Below, in pieces: positions 24,312 to 33,212 of a stretch of DNA of 50,487 bases. A program made the translations under genes and the position numbers. Within the stretch, counting starts at the first letter, position 1. Each line of letters opens with the position of its first letter. Origin of the DNA: DAOUEX01 sp034430235 (GTDB lineage: Bacteria; Chloroflexota; Anaerolineae; UBA2200); assembly GCA_964478075.1 (NCBI GenBank), contig CAYZGO010000023.1, forward strand, positions 1 to 50,487, in the 5' to 3' direction. The notes under the pieces are model-generated. The model saw only the letters and a list, made by a program, of their open reading frames with translations. It had not been told where the DNA came from and searched no databases.

Positions 24312-24995
24312 ATGAAGATTCGGGCATGTACCCTTATCTTGATTGCGCTCCTCATCGCGCTGCTGGGGCTGCTGGCTACGCACAATGGGCGCTACCTGGC
24401 GCTGTTCGGAGACCAGGTGCGTCTGCGCGAGTGGGTGCGGAGTTGGGGAGCCTGGGCGCCGCTGGCGACGGTTGCGCTGCAGATGGCCCAAGTGCTATTG
24501 GCGCCTATCCCTGGCCACGTGGTGGGGCTGGCAAGTGGCTATCTCTTCGGCGTGGCCTGGGGCACATTCTACAGCGTACTGGGCACGGCGCTGGGGTCGC
24601 TCATCGCTTTCTCACTGGCGCGCGCCTACGGTCGTCCGCTGGTAGAGCGTCTGGTGCCTCCCCAAACCCTGGTACGGCTGGACGCTGGAGCGCAGCGGCG
24701 AGCATTGTCCTTCTTCGTGCTGGTCTTCCTGCTGCCCTTCTTGCCCGATGACCTGGTCTGCTTCGTGGCCGGACTGACCCCTATCCCCATCCCCGCGCTA
24801 ATGTTGGCCGTGCTGGCCGGGCGTCCCCCCGGCATCCTCGTCTCCTGCTGGCTGGGAGCAAACGCAGCTGGGCTCAGCACGGCACAATGGGTGGTGGTCA
24901 TCGCTGGCTCAGCGCTGCTGGCAGTGCTGTTCCTGCTCTACGGTAACCAACTTCAGGAGTGGGCCATGAGCCTGACGGAGCGCCTATCGCAATGA
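24312..24995 (+). CDS. TVP38/TMEM64 (DedA-like) membrane protein
   Basis: Integral membrane protein of the SNARE-associated/DedA superfamily, implicated in lipid scrambling or membrane homeostasis; the exact role here is unknown. It has 227 residues with an N-terminal helix (about 7-24) and several further hydrophobic spans. Family core motifs are visible: APIPGHVVGLASGYLFGVAWG, GTALGSLIAFSLARAYGRP, and FFVLVFLLPFLPDDLVCFVAGL. I take ATG 24312 rather than the longer ORF at 24249 because the conserved region begins there and the promoter overlaps the extension. It converges on the scaffold gene, 21 bases apart. Confidence 0.9.
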   Translation: MKIRACTLILIALLIALLGLLATHNGRYLALFGDQVRLREWVRSWGAWAPLATVALQMAQVLLAPIPGHVVGLASGYLFGVAWGTFYSVLGTALGSLIAFSLARAYGRPLVERLVPPQTLVRLDAGAQRRALSFFVLVFLLPFLPDDLVCFVAGLTPIPIPALMLAVLAGRPPGILVSCWLGANAAGLSTAQWVVVIAGSALLAVLFLLYGNQLQEWAMSLTERLSQ

Positions 24996-25016
24996 TGAAG
25001 CGCGCCTCGTAACTCG

Positions 25017-25388
25017 CTACTCACTACTCCTACTCTCATAGTCCTCAATGGCTTTGTGCAGAGCATCAGCGCCCAGGTTCGAGCAGTGCATCTTCAGCGG
25101 TGGCAGGCCATCCAACCCACCAGCGACCGTCCTGTTGGTGATCTTTTTGGCCTCTTCCAACGTTTTGCCCTTGGCCATCTCAGTAACCATGCTGGATACA
25201 GCAATGGCGGCAGCACAGCCAAAGGTCTTGAACTTGATGGCCTCGATGCGGTCATCATTGACTTTGATGTATACGGTCATCACATCCCCACACACGGGGT
25301 TGCCCACTTCGCCGATGCCGTCGGCATCGGGAATCTCGCCCACGTTGCGCGGGTTCATGAAATGTTCCATTACCTTTTCACTATACAT
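25017..25388 (-). CDS. Iron-sulfur cluster scaffold, IscU/NifU N-terminal type
   Basis: Assembles Fe-S clusters from cysteine-desulfurase sulfur and passes them to apoproteins. The 123 residues carry the three cluster cysteines in family context, GNPVCGD, FGCAAAIA and KMHCSNLG, plus MEHFMNPRNVGEI at the start. ATG 25388 is chosen with GAAGGA upstream; a TTG six codons earlier is possible. The usual partner desulfurase (NifS/IscS) is not in this window, so it works with a distant gene. Assignment between IscU and NifU-like naming is arbitrary. Confidence 0.94.
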   Translation of the reverse strand: MYSEKVMEHFMNPRNVGEIPDADGIGEVGNPVCGDVMTVYIKVNDDRIEAIKFKTFGCAAAIAVSSMVTEMAKGKTLEEAKKITNRTVAGGLDGLPPLKMHCSNLGADALHKAIEDYESRSSE

Positions 25389-25431
25389 GCATGTTGTTTC
25401 CTTCAATCACTAATCGTGTTGTACACAGGTC

Positions 25432-25470
25432 ACCCAACCTAACGTGCTGACGTAACCTGCGCGGTTGGGT
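25432..25470 (-). other. Hairpin between protease and scaffold genes
   Basis: ACCCAACC (25432-25439) pairs with GGTTGGGT (25463-25470), with an inner AGGTTA/TAACCT. It lies 3 bases beyond the end of the ClpP-class gene. There is no T tract, so it is at best a weak terminator or an mRNA 3' stabiliser. Confidence 0.4.
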
Positions 25471-25472
25471 TG

Positions 25473-26348
25473 CTAGCGCTGTGGCTCACCCTGGTTGGGA
25501 CCGGTTGGCGGAGAAGGGCGGTACGGCGTGGGAATGTACTCCACCGAGGGGCGGCGCTGCGCAGCCTGCGGATAGAGGTCCATCAGCGCGTAGATCTCCT
25601 TGGGCATGTCCTCGGAGACCGGCAGGCCCATCTCGCGTGCCTCCTCAACCGAAATGGGATAGTCATGTGTCCAGTGGCCCTCGCTGAGCTTCTTGGCTAC
25701 CTGGCGCGCTTTCTTTTCCTCCATGTTATTGCCGCGCAGTAAGCTGTACACCGTGTGGTGCACCTGGTTAATGGCCTTGCGCGCCATATCAGCCATGATC
25801 AGTGTCTGGTCATCGCGATTCGGATTCTCTATCTCCATCGCGGCCAAGACAGAAGCGGCAGGGTAGTAGTTGCCTTGCGAGAGCGCCAACTGCGGGTCCA
25901 CCGGACCAAGGACGCCGTTGGGGTCCATCACGATCTCATCCGCAGCAAGTGCTACAAGCGTGCCACCAGACATGGCATAGTGCGGGACGAAGACAGTCAC
26001 GTCAGCTTTGTGACGGCTGAGCGCACAGGCAATCTGCTCCGCAGCCAGCACCAGGCCGCCAGGGGTGTGCAGCACAATGCCAATAGGCACATTTTCATCG
26101 GTGAGACGTATGGCACGCAGGACACGTTCCGAGTCTTCGATGTCTATGTAGCGCCTGATAGGGATGCCCAGAAAGCTCATCGTCTCCTGGCGATGGATGA
26201 GCGTGATCAGGCGCGTACCGCGCTTCCGCTCGATAGCATCTATGACCATGCGGCGGCGTGCCTTTATGGCGCGTTGCTTCAACATAGGCAGCAGAGTGGA
26301 CAGCAGGAACAGTATCCACACAATGTTAAAGATGTCACCCAGTCCCAT
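25473..26348 (-). CDS. Membrane-anchored ClpP-class serine protease (SDH/SppA-like)
   Basis: Serine protease of the ClpP/crotonase fold in the SDH-proteinase family, cytoplasmic side, anchored by one N-terminal helix (about 5-23). Substrate unknown, probably membrane-linked. HTPGG (about 94-98) gives the oxyanion region, and Ser127 in YAMSGGTLVALAADEI is the nucleophile. DPNGVLGPVDPQL follows, as in SppA and NfeD-type proteases. The C-terminal helix carries KKARQVAKKLSEGHWTHDYPI. The start ATG has an AAGGAGGA site; the longest ORF is seven codons longer. It is 291 residues with a strong promoter of its own. Confidence 0.87.
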   Translation of the reverse strand: MGLGDIFNIVWILFLLSTLLPMLKQRAIKARRRMVIDAIERKRGTRLITLIHRQETMSFLGIPIRRYIDIEDSERVLRAIRLTDENVPIGIVLHTPGGLVLAAEQIACALSRHKADVTVFVPHYAMSGGTLVALAADEIVMDPNGVLGPVDPQLALSQGNYYPAASVLAAMEIENPNRDDQTLIMADMARKAINQVHHTVYSLLRGNNMEEKKARQVAKKLSEGHWTHDYPISVEEAREMGLPVSEDMPKEIYALMDLYPQAAQRRPSVEYIPTPYRPSPPTGPNQGEPQR

Positions 26349-26426
26349 GATGCTTCCTCCTTCAGACATGCGAATTGCAACCCGGACAATAGACCCTTAC
26401 CATCCCAGGCATGCGTTGTCAAGAGA

Positions 26427-26455
26427 ATTGTAGCACAGCACCAGGATTCTGTCCA
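26427..26455 (-). promoter_or_regulatory. Promoter of the ClpP-class protease gene
   Basis: TGGACA (26455-26450), 17 bases and TACAAT (26432-26427) on the minus strand, each one mismatch from consensus. The leader is about 70 nt. Confidence 0.65.
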
Positions 26456-26563
26456 CCCAAGGACGATGCCAAGTATCCAACACAGGCAGCCACTCTCGGT
26501 TGCAGAATCACCCCTACAGAAGCCGCTGGATTCTGCCCCCTCCCACTCTGCGCTGTTATCTCC

Positions 26564-27676
26564 TCAGTCCCCAGGGTCCGGTCCCTCATTCACATAGTGC
26601 ACTAGCTCTTCCACGCTTAATTGCTCGATACCCAGCTTGTCCAACGTACGACCGCGCCGCCAATAGTCGGTCTGGTGGATGATACAAGCCAGGCGAATGA
26701 TGCTGTCCATGCCGCGCACGGATACGCCATAGCGTTGTCCAAGTGCAGCAATCGGCACCAGGCTCATGGGCACATCCTCGGTGATATAGCGATGCTGCAA
26801 AGTGGCCGGGGCCATAATGCCGTAGTACCCTGACTGATTGTGGATTGCTTCGTACAAGTTGTTTCCGTACGCGTTATAGGCCATCTTCAGCCATTCTTGG
26901 GCCGTGCGGGCACGAATGCCCATTGCCGAGGCAACCGTCACGCGCTCCCGATCGAGCGCTTCCAGTATCCGCGCCACTGAGGGAGTCACCCCGTCAATGT
27001 AGAACTCAAACTCACCCCTGGTAGATTCGATGCGCGCAGCGTTCAGCAAGGCCAGCCCAGGGTGGAAAATGGCTCCCATGTTGTTCAGGCTGGTGTGCAG
27101 CACACTCACTCCATCAATGAATCGCGGGTAGGCGGCTGCCAGGGCGTCCAGCACCCGTGTCGTGCGCGTGGCTGGCAGCGCTGCTATCGGCACAGCCTCC
27201 TTAATGCGAAAAATGCGCGCCTGAGCTGGACCTTCTGAACGGCTAGCGTATATGAGCGTCTCCGCCTCGGCCACGCTGACGTCGGCCTGGCAGGCACTGT
27301 CGCGCAGCACTTTGACGAATTCGAGGGCACCGCCCGTCCGGCCCGGATTCAGCAAGACGATTTGCCCATCGCGCAGGTGAGGAGCGGCGGCGGCAGCAAT
27401 GTCGGCGTGAGCTGAAGCAGGCACAACAACCATCACAATATCGGCTTCAGCTAGAGCCTCGCGCATATCCGAGGTGACCAGAGCCAGATGACCAAAGCCC
27501 CGTGGTCCACCGTCATAGCTCTCAAGATCAATCCCGCTGCGCATTTTGATAGCAGACACGTGCTCGGCGGTCCGATTGTATAGGCTAACGGGAAAACCCA
27601 TCAAGGCCAGGTGAGCAGCCATAGCCTTGCCACCGTGTCCAGCGCCGATGACAAGATAGCGAGACGATTTCTTCAT
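26564..27676 (-). CDS. Opine (octopine/nopaline) dehydrogenase family protein
   Basis: NAD(P)-dependent enzyme of the family that reductively joins an amino acid to a 2-oxo acid or oxidises such opines. Substrate unknown. The Rossmann start VIGAGHGGKAMAAHLALMG (about 8-26) is followed by IVMVVVPASAHADIAA, LLNPGRTGGALEF, and the C-terminal domain with SLNNMGAIFHPGLALLNAARIE containing the family's conserved Asn and His. It has 370 residues from the ATG with a GGGGGG site; the longer ORF adds seven codons. It starts 33 bases after the cobalamin-domain gene, so the two are almost surely one unit. Confidence 0.87.
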   Translation of the reverse strand: MKKSSRYLVIGAGHGGKAMAAHLALMGFPVSLYNRTAEHVSAIKMRSGIDLESYDGGPRGFGHLALVTSDMREALAEADIVMVVVPASAHADIAAAAAPHLRDGQIVLLNPGRTGGALEFVKVLRDSACQADVSVAEAETLIYASRSEGPAQARIFRIKEAVPIAALPATRTTRVLDALAAAYPRFIDGVSVLHTSLNNMGAIFHPGLALLNAARIESTRGEFEFYIDGVTPSVARILEALDRERVTVASAMGIRARTAQEWLKMAYNAYGNNLYEAIHNQSGYYGIMAPATLQHRYITEDVPMSLVPIAALGQRYGVSVRGMDSIIRLACIIHQTDYWRRGRTLDKLGIEQLSVEELVHYVNEGPDPGD

Positions 27677-27709
27677 AGTACCCCCCATTTCATGCAAGGT
27701 GTAATACGA

Positions 27710-29371
27710 TCAAACGCGACGAATGCCCAGGCGGGCCATGCGTTCTTCCTCTGACAGAGGTCGGCCCGTGGTTGGCTCCACAGCCACGCAGGCGCCGCGT
27801 GCGTCAATGCGCATGACCATTTCACCCCGCGCATAGCGATTATTGCGCAGGTGTGGCGCATCGAGGATACCGCAGGTCACGGCCCGCGCCAGAGTAGCCG
27901 GGTCAACAAAAGGATCAGATACTTCTGGCCCAGCGAGAGCGCGGATAGCAGACAGGGTTACCTGCGCCTCCTGGATGAGTTCTTCCTTGCGCGCCTGTAC
28001 AGCCGGGTCAACGGTCATGTCCGGCGCGCCGCGCAGCACATTCTCGATGCTGCGCCGGGCCATTGCACACGCCTCAATCACGTCTTCGGCCGTAGCGGCA
28101 TGATGAGCTTCGATATGAGCTACCACGTGCACGATATGTGGACGCAGCGCCATCTGAAGGTATACGCTGGCTGCCAGGTGAGCTCGAGCCGCGTTTATGT
28201 CTAGAGGGTAGCTGAACAGCCCGGTGCGTGTCTGCCGCCAAATGCGGAAGTCCGGCCCATCCAGGGGTGCCACAATCTCCAGTGCGGCCAGCATTTTGGC
28301 CAAGTCCATCGCATCAGAAACTCCCGGTGGAGTATTGAACATCAGTTGAGCGATGTAATCTCGCACACCGAAAGCGCGGGCATTGTAAGCTGACAGATAG
28401 GCAGAGGCCACAAAGATCACATCTGGTGCATCACGCAATACCCAGTGATGGGGCTCGTTCAGTTCTACCGGGATGCCATGCTCTCCGTACCAAGCCATCA
28501 CTTTCTGGTGCTCGCGGATAGAGCCCTCCAGATCCCAGGGGCCGCGTCCATCCATCTGGTTGAACCAGAAGATAGGAATAGCACACCAGGCTATGTTGAT
28601 CGTCTCCACGTACATCTCAGCCAGACGAAGAAAGTCGTCAGTGCCCGAATAGGTACGCATGAGAGGATAGTTGCCGCGGCGGCTGGCAGCATATAGGGCA
28701 CGAAAATCCTCGGGACTGCGCACAGGCACCCCGCCCGCGCCCCGTTGGCGGGGGTCCTGGCGCTCCGGGTGGAAGAAATTCTCCTGACCATCCTGGTCCA
28801 CGCCCAGAGAGACCACGTCCAGCACACGTGCCTCCGCAATCCGGGCAACGCCAGCCAGCGTGGCCTCCATGGTTGGCAGGCCAAAGTGGTGGCGCAATAG
28901 CGGATAGGGCTTCTTCCAGTTGATGCGGGCGACACTGCTCTGGGGGAAATCCTCTTCTGACAGCTCACCAACCGGTTGGCCTTTCAGATAAGCCAGCACA
29001 ACTTCCTCCGGCTCGCTCCCATCGAACACACGCTCGAAGAAACCGATAGAGGAGGCCCGCTCTGCTACCGGCGGCGTACCACCAAAGACAAAGCGCACGC
29101 CCTCCGTTCGCAAATCATCAGCGGCTTCTGCGAATTCGCCTAACAGCCGTTCGCCATTGTCCGGCGTCAACCGGTAAGAGACCCCTATCAAATCGGCGTT
29201 TTCGCGGGCCGCCACCTCAACAAAGGTCTCGATAGGCACCGCGGGCCCCAGGAATATGGTGCGCCAGCCGGCAGCTTCTGCCAGCCGCAAAAAGTTCATC
29301 ACACCTGCAACGTGGACACATTCGCCCAGAGATCCCGCAACTACTGTCTTCTTTTGCGTTTCCTTACCCAT
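27710..29371 (-). CDS. Cobalamin-binding-domain protein, mutase-like, function unknown
   Basis: Residues about 8-130 form a B12-binding Rossmann-like domain (VVAGSLGECVHVAGVMNFLR, FLGPAVPIETFVEVAARENA, VRFVFGGTPP). The cobalt-ligand motif DxHxxG appears as CVHVAG, keeping His and Gly but not Asp. The remaining 420 residues (LRHHFGLPTMEATLAGVARI, RTYSGTDDFLRLAEMY, NQMDGRGPWDLEGSI, ELNEPHHWVLRDAPDV) suggest an alpha/beta barrel distantly like the catalytic chain of glutamate mutase. I cannot assign a reaction. It is preceded by a ROK kinase gene and followed closely by an opine-dehydrogenase-family gene. Confidence 0.7.
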   Translation of the reverse strand: MGKETQKKTVVAGSLGECVHVAGVMNFLRLAEAAGWRTIFLGPAVPIETFVEVAARENADLIGVSYRLTPDNGERLLGEFAEAADDLRTEGVRFVFGGTPPVAERASSIGFFERVFDGSEPEEVVLAYLKGQPVGELSEEDFPQSSVARINWKKPYPLLRHHFGLPTMEATLAGVARIAEARVLDVVSLGVDQDGQENFFHPERQDPRQRGAGGVPVRSPEDFRALYAASRRGNYPLMRTYSGTDDFLRLAEMYVETINIAWCAIPIFWFNQMDGRGPWDLEGSIREHQKVMAWYGEHGIPVELNEPHHWVLRDAPDVIFVASAYLSAYNARAFGVRDYIAQLMFNTPPGVSDAMDLAKMLAALEIVAPLDGPDFRIWRQTRTGLFSYPLDINAARAHLAASVYLQMALRPHIVHVVAHIEAHHAATAEDVIEACAMARRSIENVLRGAPDMTVDPAVQARKEELIQEAQVTLSAIRALAGPEVSDPFVDPATLARAVTCGILDAPHLRNNRYARGEMVMRIDARGACVAVEPTTGRPLSEEERMARLGIRRV

Positions 29372-29441
29372 TGCTACCTCTAAGACCTTGTAGTAGCGAC
29401 TTCAGTCAGCCTACGAGCGCGAAAGGCGACTTGCGTCGCCA

Positions 29442-30437
29442 CTATGAACCAGGCAGATTACTGGTGATGGCGACTGGGTCTGTAGATGAGCTCATCATCA
29501 GAGCTACCCCACCCAGCAGCCCCACCTGATCTCCCAGCGCCGCAGGCACAATAGGCGTCTCGCGCTGCACAGGCGTGATGGCCCGCTCACGCACCAGTGC
29601 ACGCACGGGGCCGAAGAGCAAGGCCCCCAGCTTGCTCACCCCACCGCCCAGGATGACTACGTTTGGGTCAAAGATGTGGATCAGGCCCACCACGCCAATG
29701 CCCAGGTAATGTGCCGCACGCTCAACAGCTCGCAGCGCCACCTCATCCCCTTGCTGCGCCGCTTTGCCCACCATCTCTGCCGTGAGCTCCGCGCCGCTTT
29801 GCAGCACCTCGGACAGCGACGAGCCTTGCCCTTGGCGGATCAGCTCCGCGGCGTGGCGCGTGATAGCTGGGCCAGAGGCCATCACCTCCAGGCAGCCGAC
29901 GTTACCGCAATTGCAGCCCGGCCCCGTGGGTTCCACCGTCATGTGGCCCAGTTCACCGGCCAGGCCATGTGCGCCCAGCAGCAACTGCCCCCCACAAATG
30001 ACACCCCCACCGATGCCTGTGCTGATGGTCAGGTAAACGACGTCGGAGCAACCGCGCCCCGCCCCAAAGCGGTATTCGGCCAGGCCAGCCACGTTCGCAT
30101 CGTTGCCCACACAGACAGCCAGTTTGAACTCCTCTGACATTATGTCACGCAGCGGTACGTTGTCCCACCCCGGCAAGTTGGGCGCCGTGATGATTACACC
30201 CGTACGCGGATCAAGCGGACCAGGCGAGCCGATGCCAATGCCCAGCACTGCCTCCCGCTCTGTGTCGCCCAGCACCTGCTGGATGGCCTCTTTCATGCGT
30301 CCCAGCACGGCCTGCGGCCCCTCGCGCGCCAGCGTAGGCTGCCGTGTCTGCCGCAGAATGTTCCCTTCCGCGTTTGTCAGGCAAGCCCTTATCTGTGTGC
30401 CGCCCAGGTCCACACCAACGATGTATTTGTGTGCCAT
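29442..30437 (-). CDS. ROK family sugar kinase (glucokinase-like)
   Basis: ATP-dependent sugar kinase, probably glucose or an amino sugar. 331 residues. The phosphate loop is GVDLGGTQIRACL; sugar-binding and catalytic positions lie in LPGWDNVPLRD and GNDANVAGLAEYRFGAG (catalytic Asp); TGIGGGVICGGQLLLGAHGLAGELGHMTV and the ROK zinc site CNCGNVGCLE follow. No helix-turn-helix precedes the kinase fold, so it is an enzyme and not a NagC-type repressor. The ATG at 30437 has GGAGGAG directly upstream. It may be co-transcribed with the cobalamin-domain gene 70 bases downstream. Confidence 0.92.
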   Translation of the reverse strand: MAHKYIVGVDLGGTQIRACLTNAEGNILRQTRQPTLAREGPQAVLGRMKEAIQQVLGDTEREAVLGIGIGSPGPLDPRTGVIITAPNLPGWDNVPLRDIMSEEFKLAVCVGNDANVAGLAEYRFGAGRGCSDVVYLTISTGIGGGVICGGQLLLGAHGLAGELGHMTVEPTGPGCNCGNVGCLEVMASGPAITRHAAELIRQGQGSSLSEVLQSGAELTAEMVGKAAQQGDEVALRAVERAAHYLGIGVVGLIHIFDPNVVILGGGVSKLGALLFGPVRALVRERAITPVQRETPIVPAALGDQVGLLGGVALMMSSSTDPVAITSNLPGS

Positions 30438-30456
30438 TCTCTCCTCCACGGTTGTC

Positions 30457-30825
30457 GGTTACCAGTTGCCGGTTCCCGGTTACCGATTGGCCGTTCGCCT
30501 CGCAACGACGAGGCAGTTGGCGGTGCTGGTCCGCATACGGGCTTTGCCATCCGCTGCTGACTCGCCTTATACTACCACAAAGACATGAAGACACAAAGAA
30601 CGCAAATCACTTGGGGAATCGCCAACGGAAGGTCTGCGGCACAACGGACAGACTGCTCCTGGCAACCTTCGCACCCCGGTGATCTGGCCATCCGCGAACG
30701 GCGTCACCCCACTGTAGCCGGGTCTTCGCGGCGAATGCGCCAATCGACGTGCCTCAGCGCATTCGTGTATTCGTGCAACCTATTCGTGGATGGCACCACC
30801 AACTGCCAACCGGTAACTGGCAACC
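30457..30825. repeat. Inverted GGTTRCCAGTTRCCGGTT repeats flanking a non-coding spacer
   Basis: An 18-base unit at 30457-30474 and its inverted copy at 30808-30825 differ at two positions and enclose about 330 bases without a gene. Inside are low-information strings such as ACACAAAGA and ATTCGTG repeats, typical of dispersed spacer repeats. The right copy lies within the last codons of recJ. Confidence 0.6.
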
Positions 30826-33095
30826 AGTCTCTTCGCATCCGCTTGACAGAAATGCGCCCGGTACGCCGCCGTCTCGCGCAGCAACTCCTCCACTTCGCGC
30901 CGTGTGATTCGCTCCGCGCCCTCATCCCTCACGCCGCCGCCCTCGACGATGATGGCATCATCCCGCTCTTCAAGAGGTGACGCTAGCCCGCGAGCCATCA
31001 GCCAGCGCACGCCAGCCCGCACCGTGCACACGCGGTGGGCCAGGGCCGCCGCCAGCGCCTCCCACTCCAACCGCCCGTCATAGGCGCTCAGCGCGTGCTT
31101 GACCAGCCCTGTCAAGCGCCGCAGAAAGGCATCCATCGCATCCAGCTCTGGGTCTATGGCGAACAGGTAGACCTGCTCCGGCTTCACGCGGTCCAGCGCT
31201 TGCTCCAACACGCGCGGCCCAGGCGGAATAGTCCACACCACCAGAGCTGATCCGGGCTGCAATTCATCCCTCCCACGCGCCGCAAAGCCTGTCACGGCAG
31301 CGGCTTCCGCCCAGAGCTGCATACCGCTCTCCTCCCACAGCGCCTGCAGCGCAGCCAGTGGGTCCAACGCCGCCCGGTAATCAGCCACGTTCGGCACCGC
31401 AAGCGGCGCTTCGACCTCCACCACCGGCCTCTCCACCAGTCGCGCGTCCACCCACTGCAACTGCAGGCGGCGCTCACCGCGAAAATCGCTGGCACGCAGC
31501 ACGTAAGCCAGGTCAAAGACGCCCTCTGGCACGGGCAAATCGGCACTGTGCCACCACAGTGCCTGCTGCGTGTTTCCCTCCTCGTCTTGCAACTCCAGGC
31601 GACGGTGTTCGCTCGTGCGGCCGATGGTGCGCTTTTCTGTCACGCGCACGCGCCGCGTGGCCAGGCACAGCGGCGGATTGCCCGCACCGAAAGGCGCCAG
31701 TCGCGAGATTTCGTCCAGCAGATCGAGGGTCAATTCGGGCAGCGAGAAGTAGGCTTCGACGGCCAGCTCCGGTTCGGGAGGCACCTCACCCACCAACTTG
31801 GCCACCGTCTGCGTCAAGGCACTTCGCAATTCAGGGATGCGCTCTGCAGCGATGGAAAAGCCGGCAGCCATAGGATGCCCGCCGTAGCTGCCCAGCAAGT
31901 CGTGGTGCGCAGCTAAGGCGGCGCGGATGTCCACCCCCGGTACTGAACGCGCCGAACCGCGCGCTGCTTCACCAGGCGGGGTGGCAATCAGCACTACAGG
32001 CCGGTAGTAGCGTTCTACCAGGCGGCTGGCGGCAATGCCTAGTACTCCTCCCGGCCAATTGGGGTGCGCAAGCACGAGCACGGGGCTGGAAACCAGCGAA
32101 CGGTCCCGCTCCACCTGCCCCTGCGCTGCCGCCGTGACCTGACGGCTGAGAAAGCGGCGGCGTACGTTCAGCGCCTCCATCTCAGCAGCAATGGTACGCG
32201 CGCGCACCAGGTCCTGGGTCAGAAAAAGCTCCACACCCGCCGAGGCTTGGGCCAGGCGGCCCAGAGCATTCAGACGTGGAGCCACGGCATAGCTGATGTG
32301 GTCCTCATCCAGAGTTGCAGGGCTTATCTCAGCCACTTCCAGCAGCGCCTGCAGGCCTACGCGCGCCCCACAGCGCAGCGCTTGCAGGCCGCGCTGTAGC
32401 AGGTAACGCACGTCGCCACGCTGCGGCACTACGTCCGCCACGAGGCCCAAGGCCACCAGATCCAGCCCGCGTTCCGTCACGCCCAGCGCCTGTGCCAACT
32501 TGAACGCTACGCCCACGCCGGATAGGTCGTGCAGCGGGTGGTCCTGCGGCAGGCGGTTGGGATTGATGATGGCCTGAGCTTTGGGCAGCGTGGGAGGCAA
32601 CGCATGGTGGTCTGTGATCAGCACGTCCAGGCCCATGTGACGCGCCAGGGCAATGGGCTCATGCGCAGAGATGCCTGTGTCGCACGTCAGCAGCACGCGC
32701 ACGCCACGCCCCAAGAAAGGCTGCAGAGACCGCCAGTGCACGCCGTGTGACTCTGTGCGGCGGTCGGGGATATACCATTCCACCAAACCACCCAGTTCGC
32801 GCAGTGCCTCCACCAGCAGGGCCGTGGCCGTTAGGCCATCCACGTCAAAGTCGCCCCACACCAGGATCCGCTCGCCACGAGCAATGGCTCCCTGGAGCCG
32901 CTCTACGGCCAGACCCATGTCGGGCAATTCCAGGGGTGGGCTCGGCTCGTAGTGCTCAGGGTCGAGGAAGGCGAGCGCTGCCTGGGGCGTCAGCAGGCCC
33001 CGGCTCACCAGCGCCTGCGCCACCAGGGCATGCCCCCCCACAGCAGCCTGCAGTTCAGCCGGAACGTCCACCGGTTGCGGCTCCAACCACTTCAT
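30780..33095 (-). CDS. recJ: Single-stranded-DNA exonuclease RecJ
   Basis: 5'-3' single-strand DNA exonuclease of recombination and mismatch repair. DHH-family motifs in order: WGDFDVDGLTATALL (about 82-96), LLTCDTGIS, the DHH motif ITDHHALPPTLP, and the DHHA1 glycine motif GSYGGHPMAAGFSI (about 395), then an OB-type domain. At 771 residues it is longer than the roughly 570 of E. coli; the extra C-terminal third is helical with no clear motif. The last dozen or so codons (RLVASYRLAVGG) are encoded by a dispersed repeat, so the ancestral stop was probably earlier or later. Confidence 0.95.
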   Translation of the reverse strand: MKWLEPQPVDVPAELQAAVGGHALVAQALVSRGLLTPQAALAFLDPEHYEPSPPLELPDMGLAVERLQGAIARGERILVWGDFDVDGLTATALLVEALRELGGLVEWYIPDRRTESHGVHWRSLQPFLGRGVRVLLTCDTGISAHEPIALARHMGLDVLITDHHALPPTLPKAQAIINPNRLPQDHPLHDLSGVGVAFKLAQALGVTERGLDLVALGLVADVVPQRGDVRYLLQRGLQALRCGARVGLQALLEVAEISPATLDEDHISYAVAPRLNALGRLAQASAGVELFLTQDLVRARTIAAEMEALNVRRRFLSRQVTAAAQGQVERDRSLVSSPVLVLAHPNWPGGVLGIAASRLVERYYRPVVLIATPPGEAARGSARSVPGVDIRAALAAHHDLLGSYGGHPMAAGFSIAAERIPELRSALTQTVAKLVGEVPPEPELAVEAYFSLPELTLDLLDEISRLAPFGAGNPPLCLATRRVRVTEKRTIGRTSEHRRLELQDEEGNTQQALWWHSADLPVPEGVFDLAYVLRASDFRGERRLQLQWVDARLVERPVVEVEAPLAVPNVADYRAALDPLAALQALWEESGMQLWAEAAAVTGFAARGRDELQPGSALVVWTIPPGPRVLEQALDRVKPEQVYLFAIDPELDAMDAFLRRLTGLVKHALSAYDGRLEWEALAAALAHRVCTVRAGVRWLMARGLASPLEERDDAIIVEGGGVRDEGAERITRREVEELLRETAAYRAHFCQADAKRLVASYRLAVGGAIHE

Positions 33096-33212
33096 ACCGA
33101 CCTCATTTTACGGCAGAGGGCGCTGAGGTTTTTGATCCCTCTGCGTTCTCTGCGAAGCGTCTCGCCTTCTCTTTGGCGAGGCTGCGGTCTCTGCGGTAAG
33201 ACCTACGCCCCC

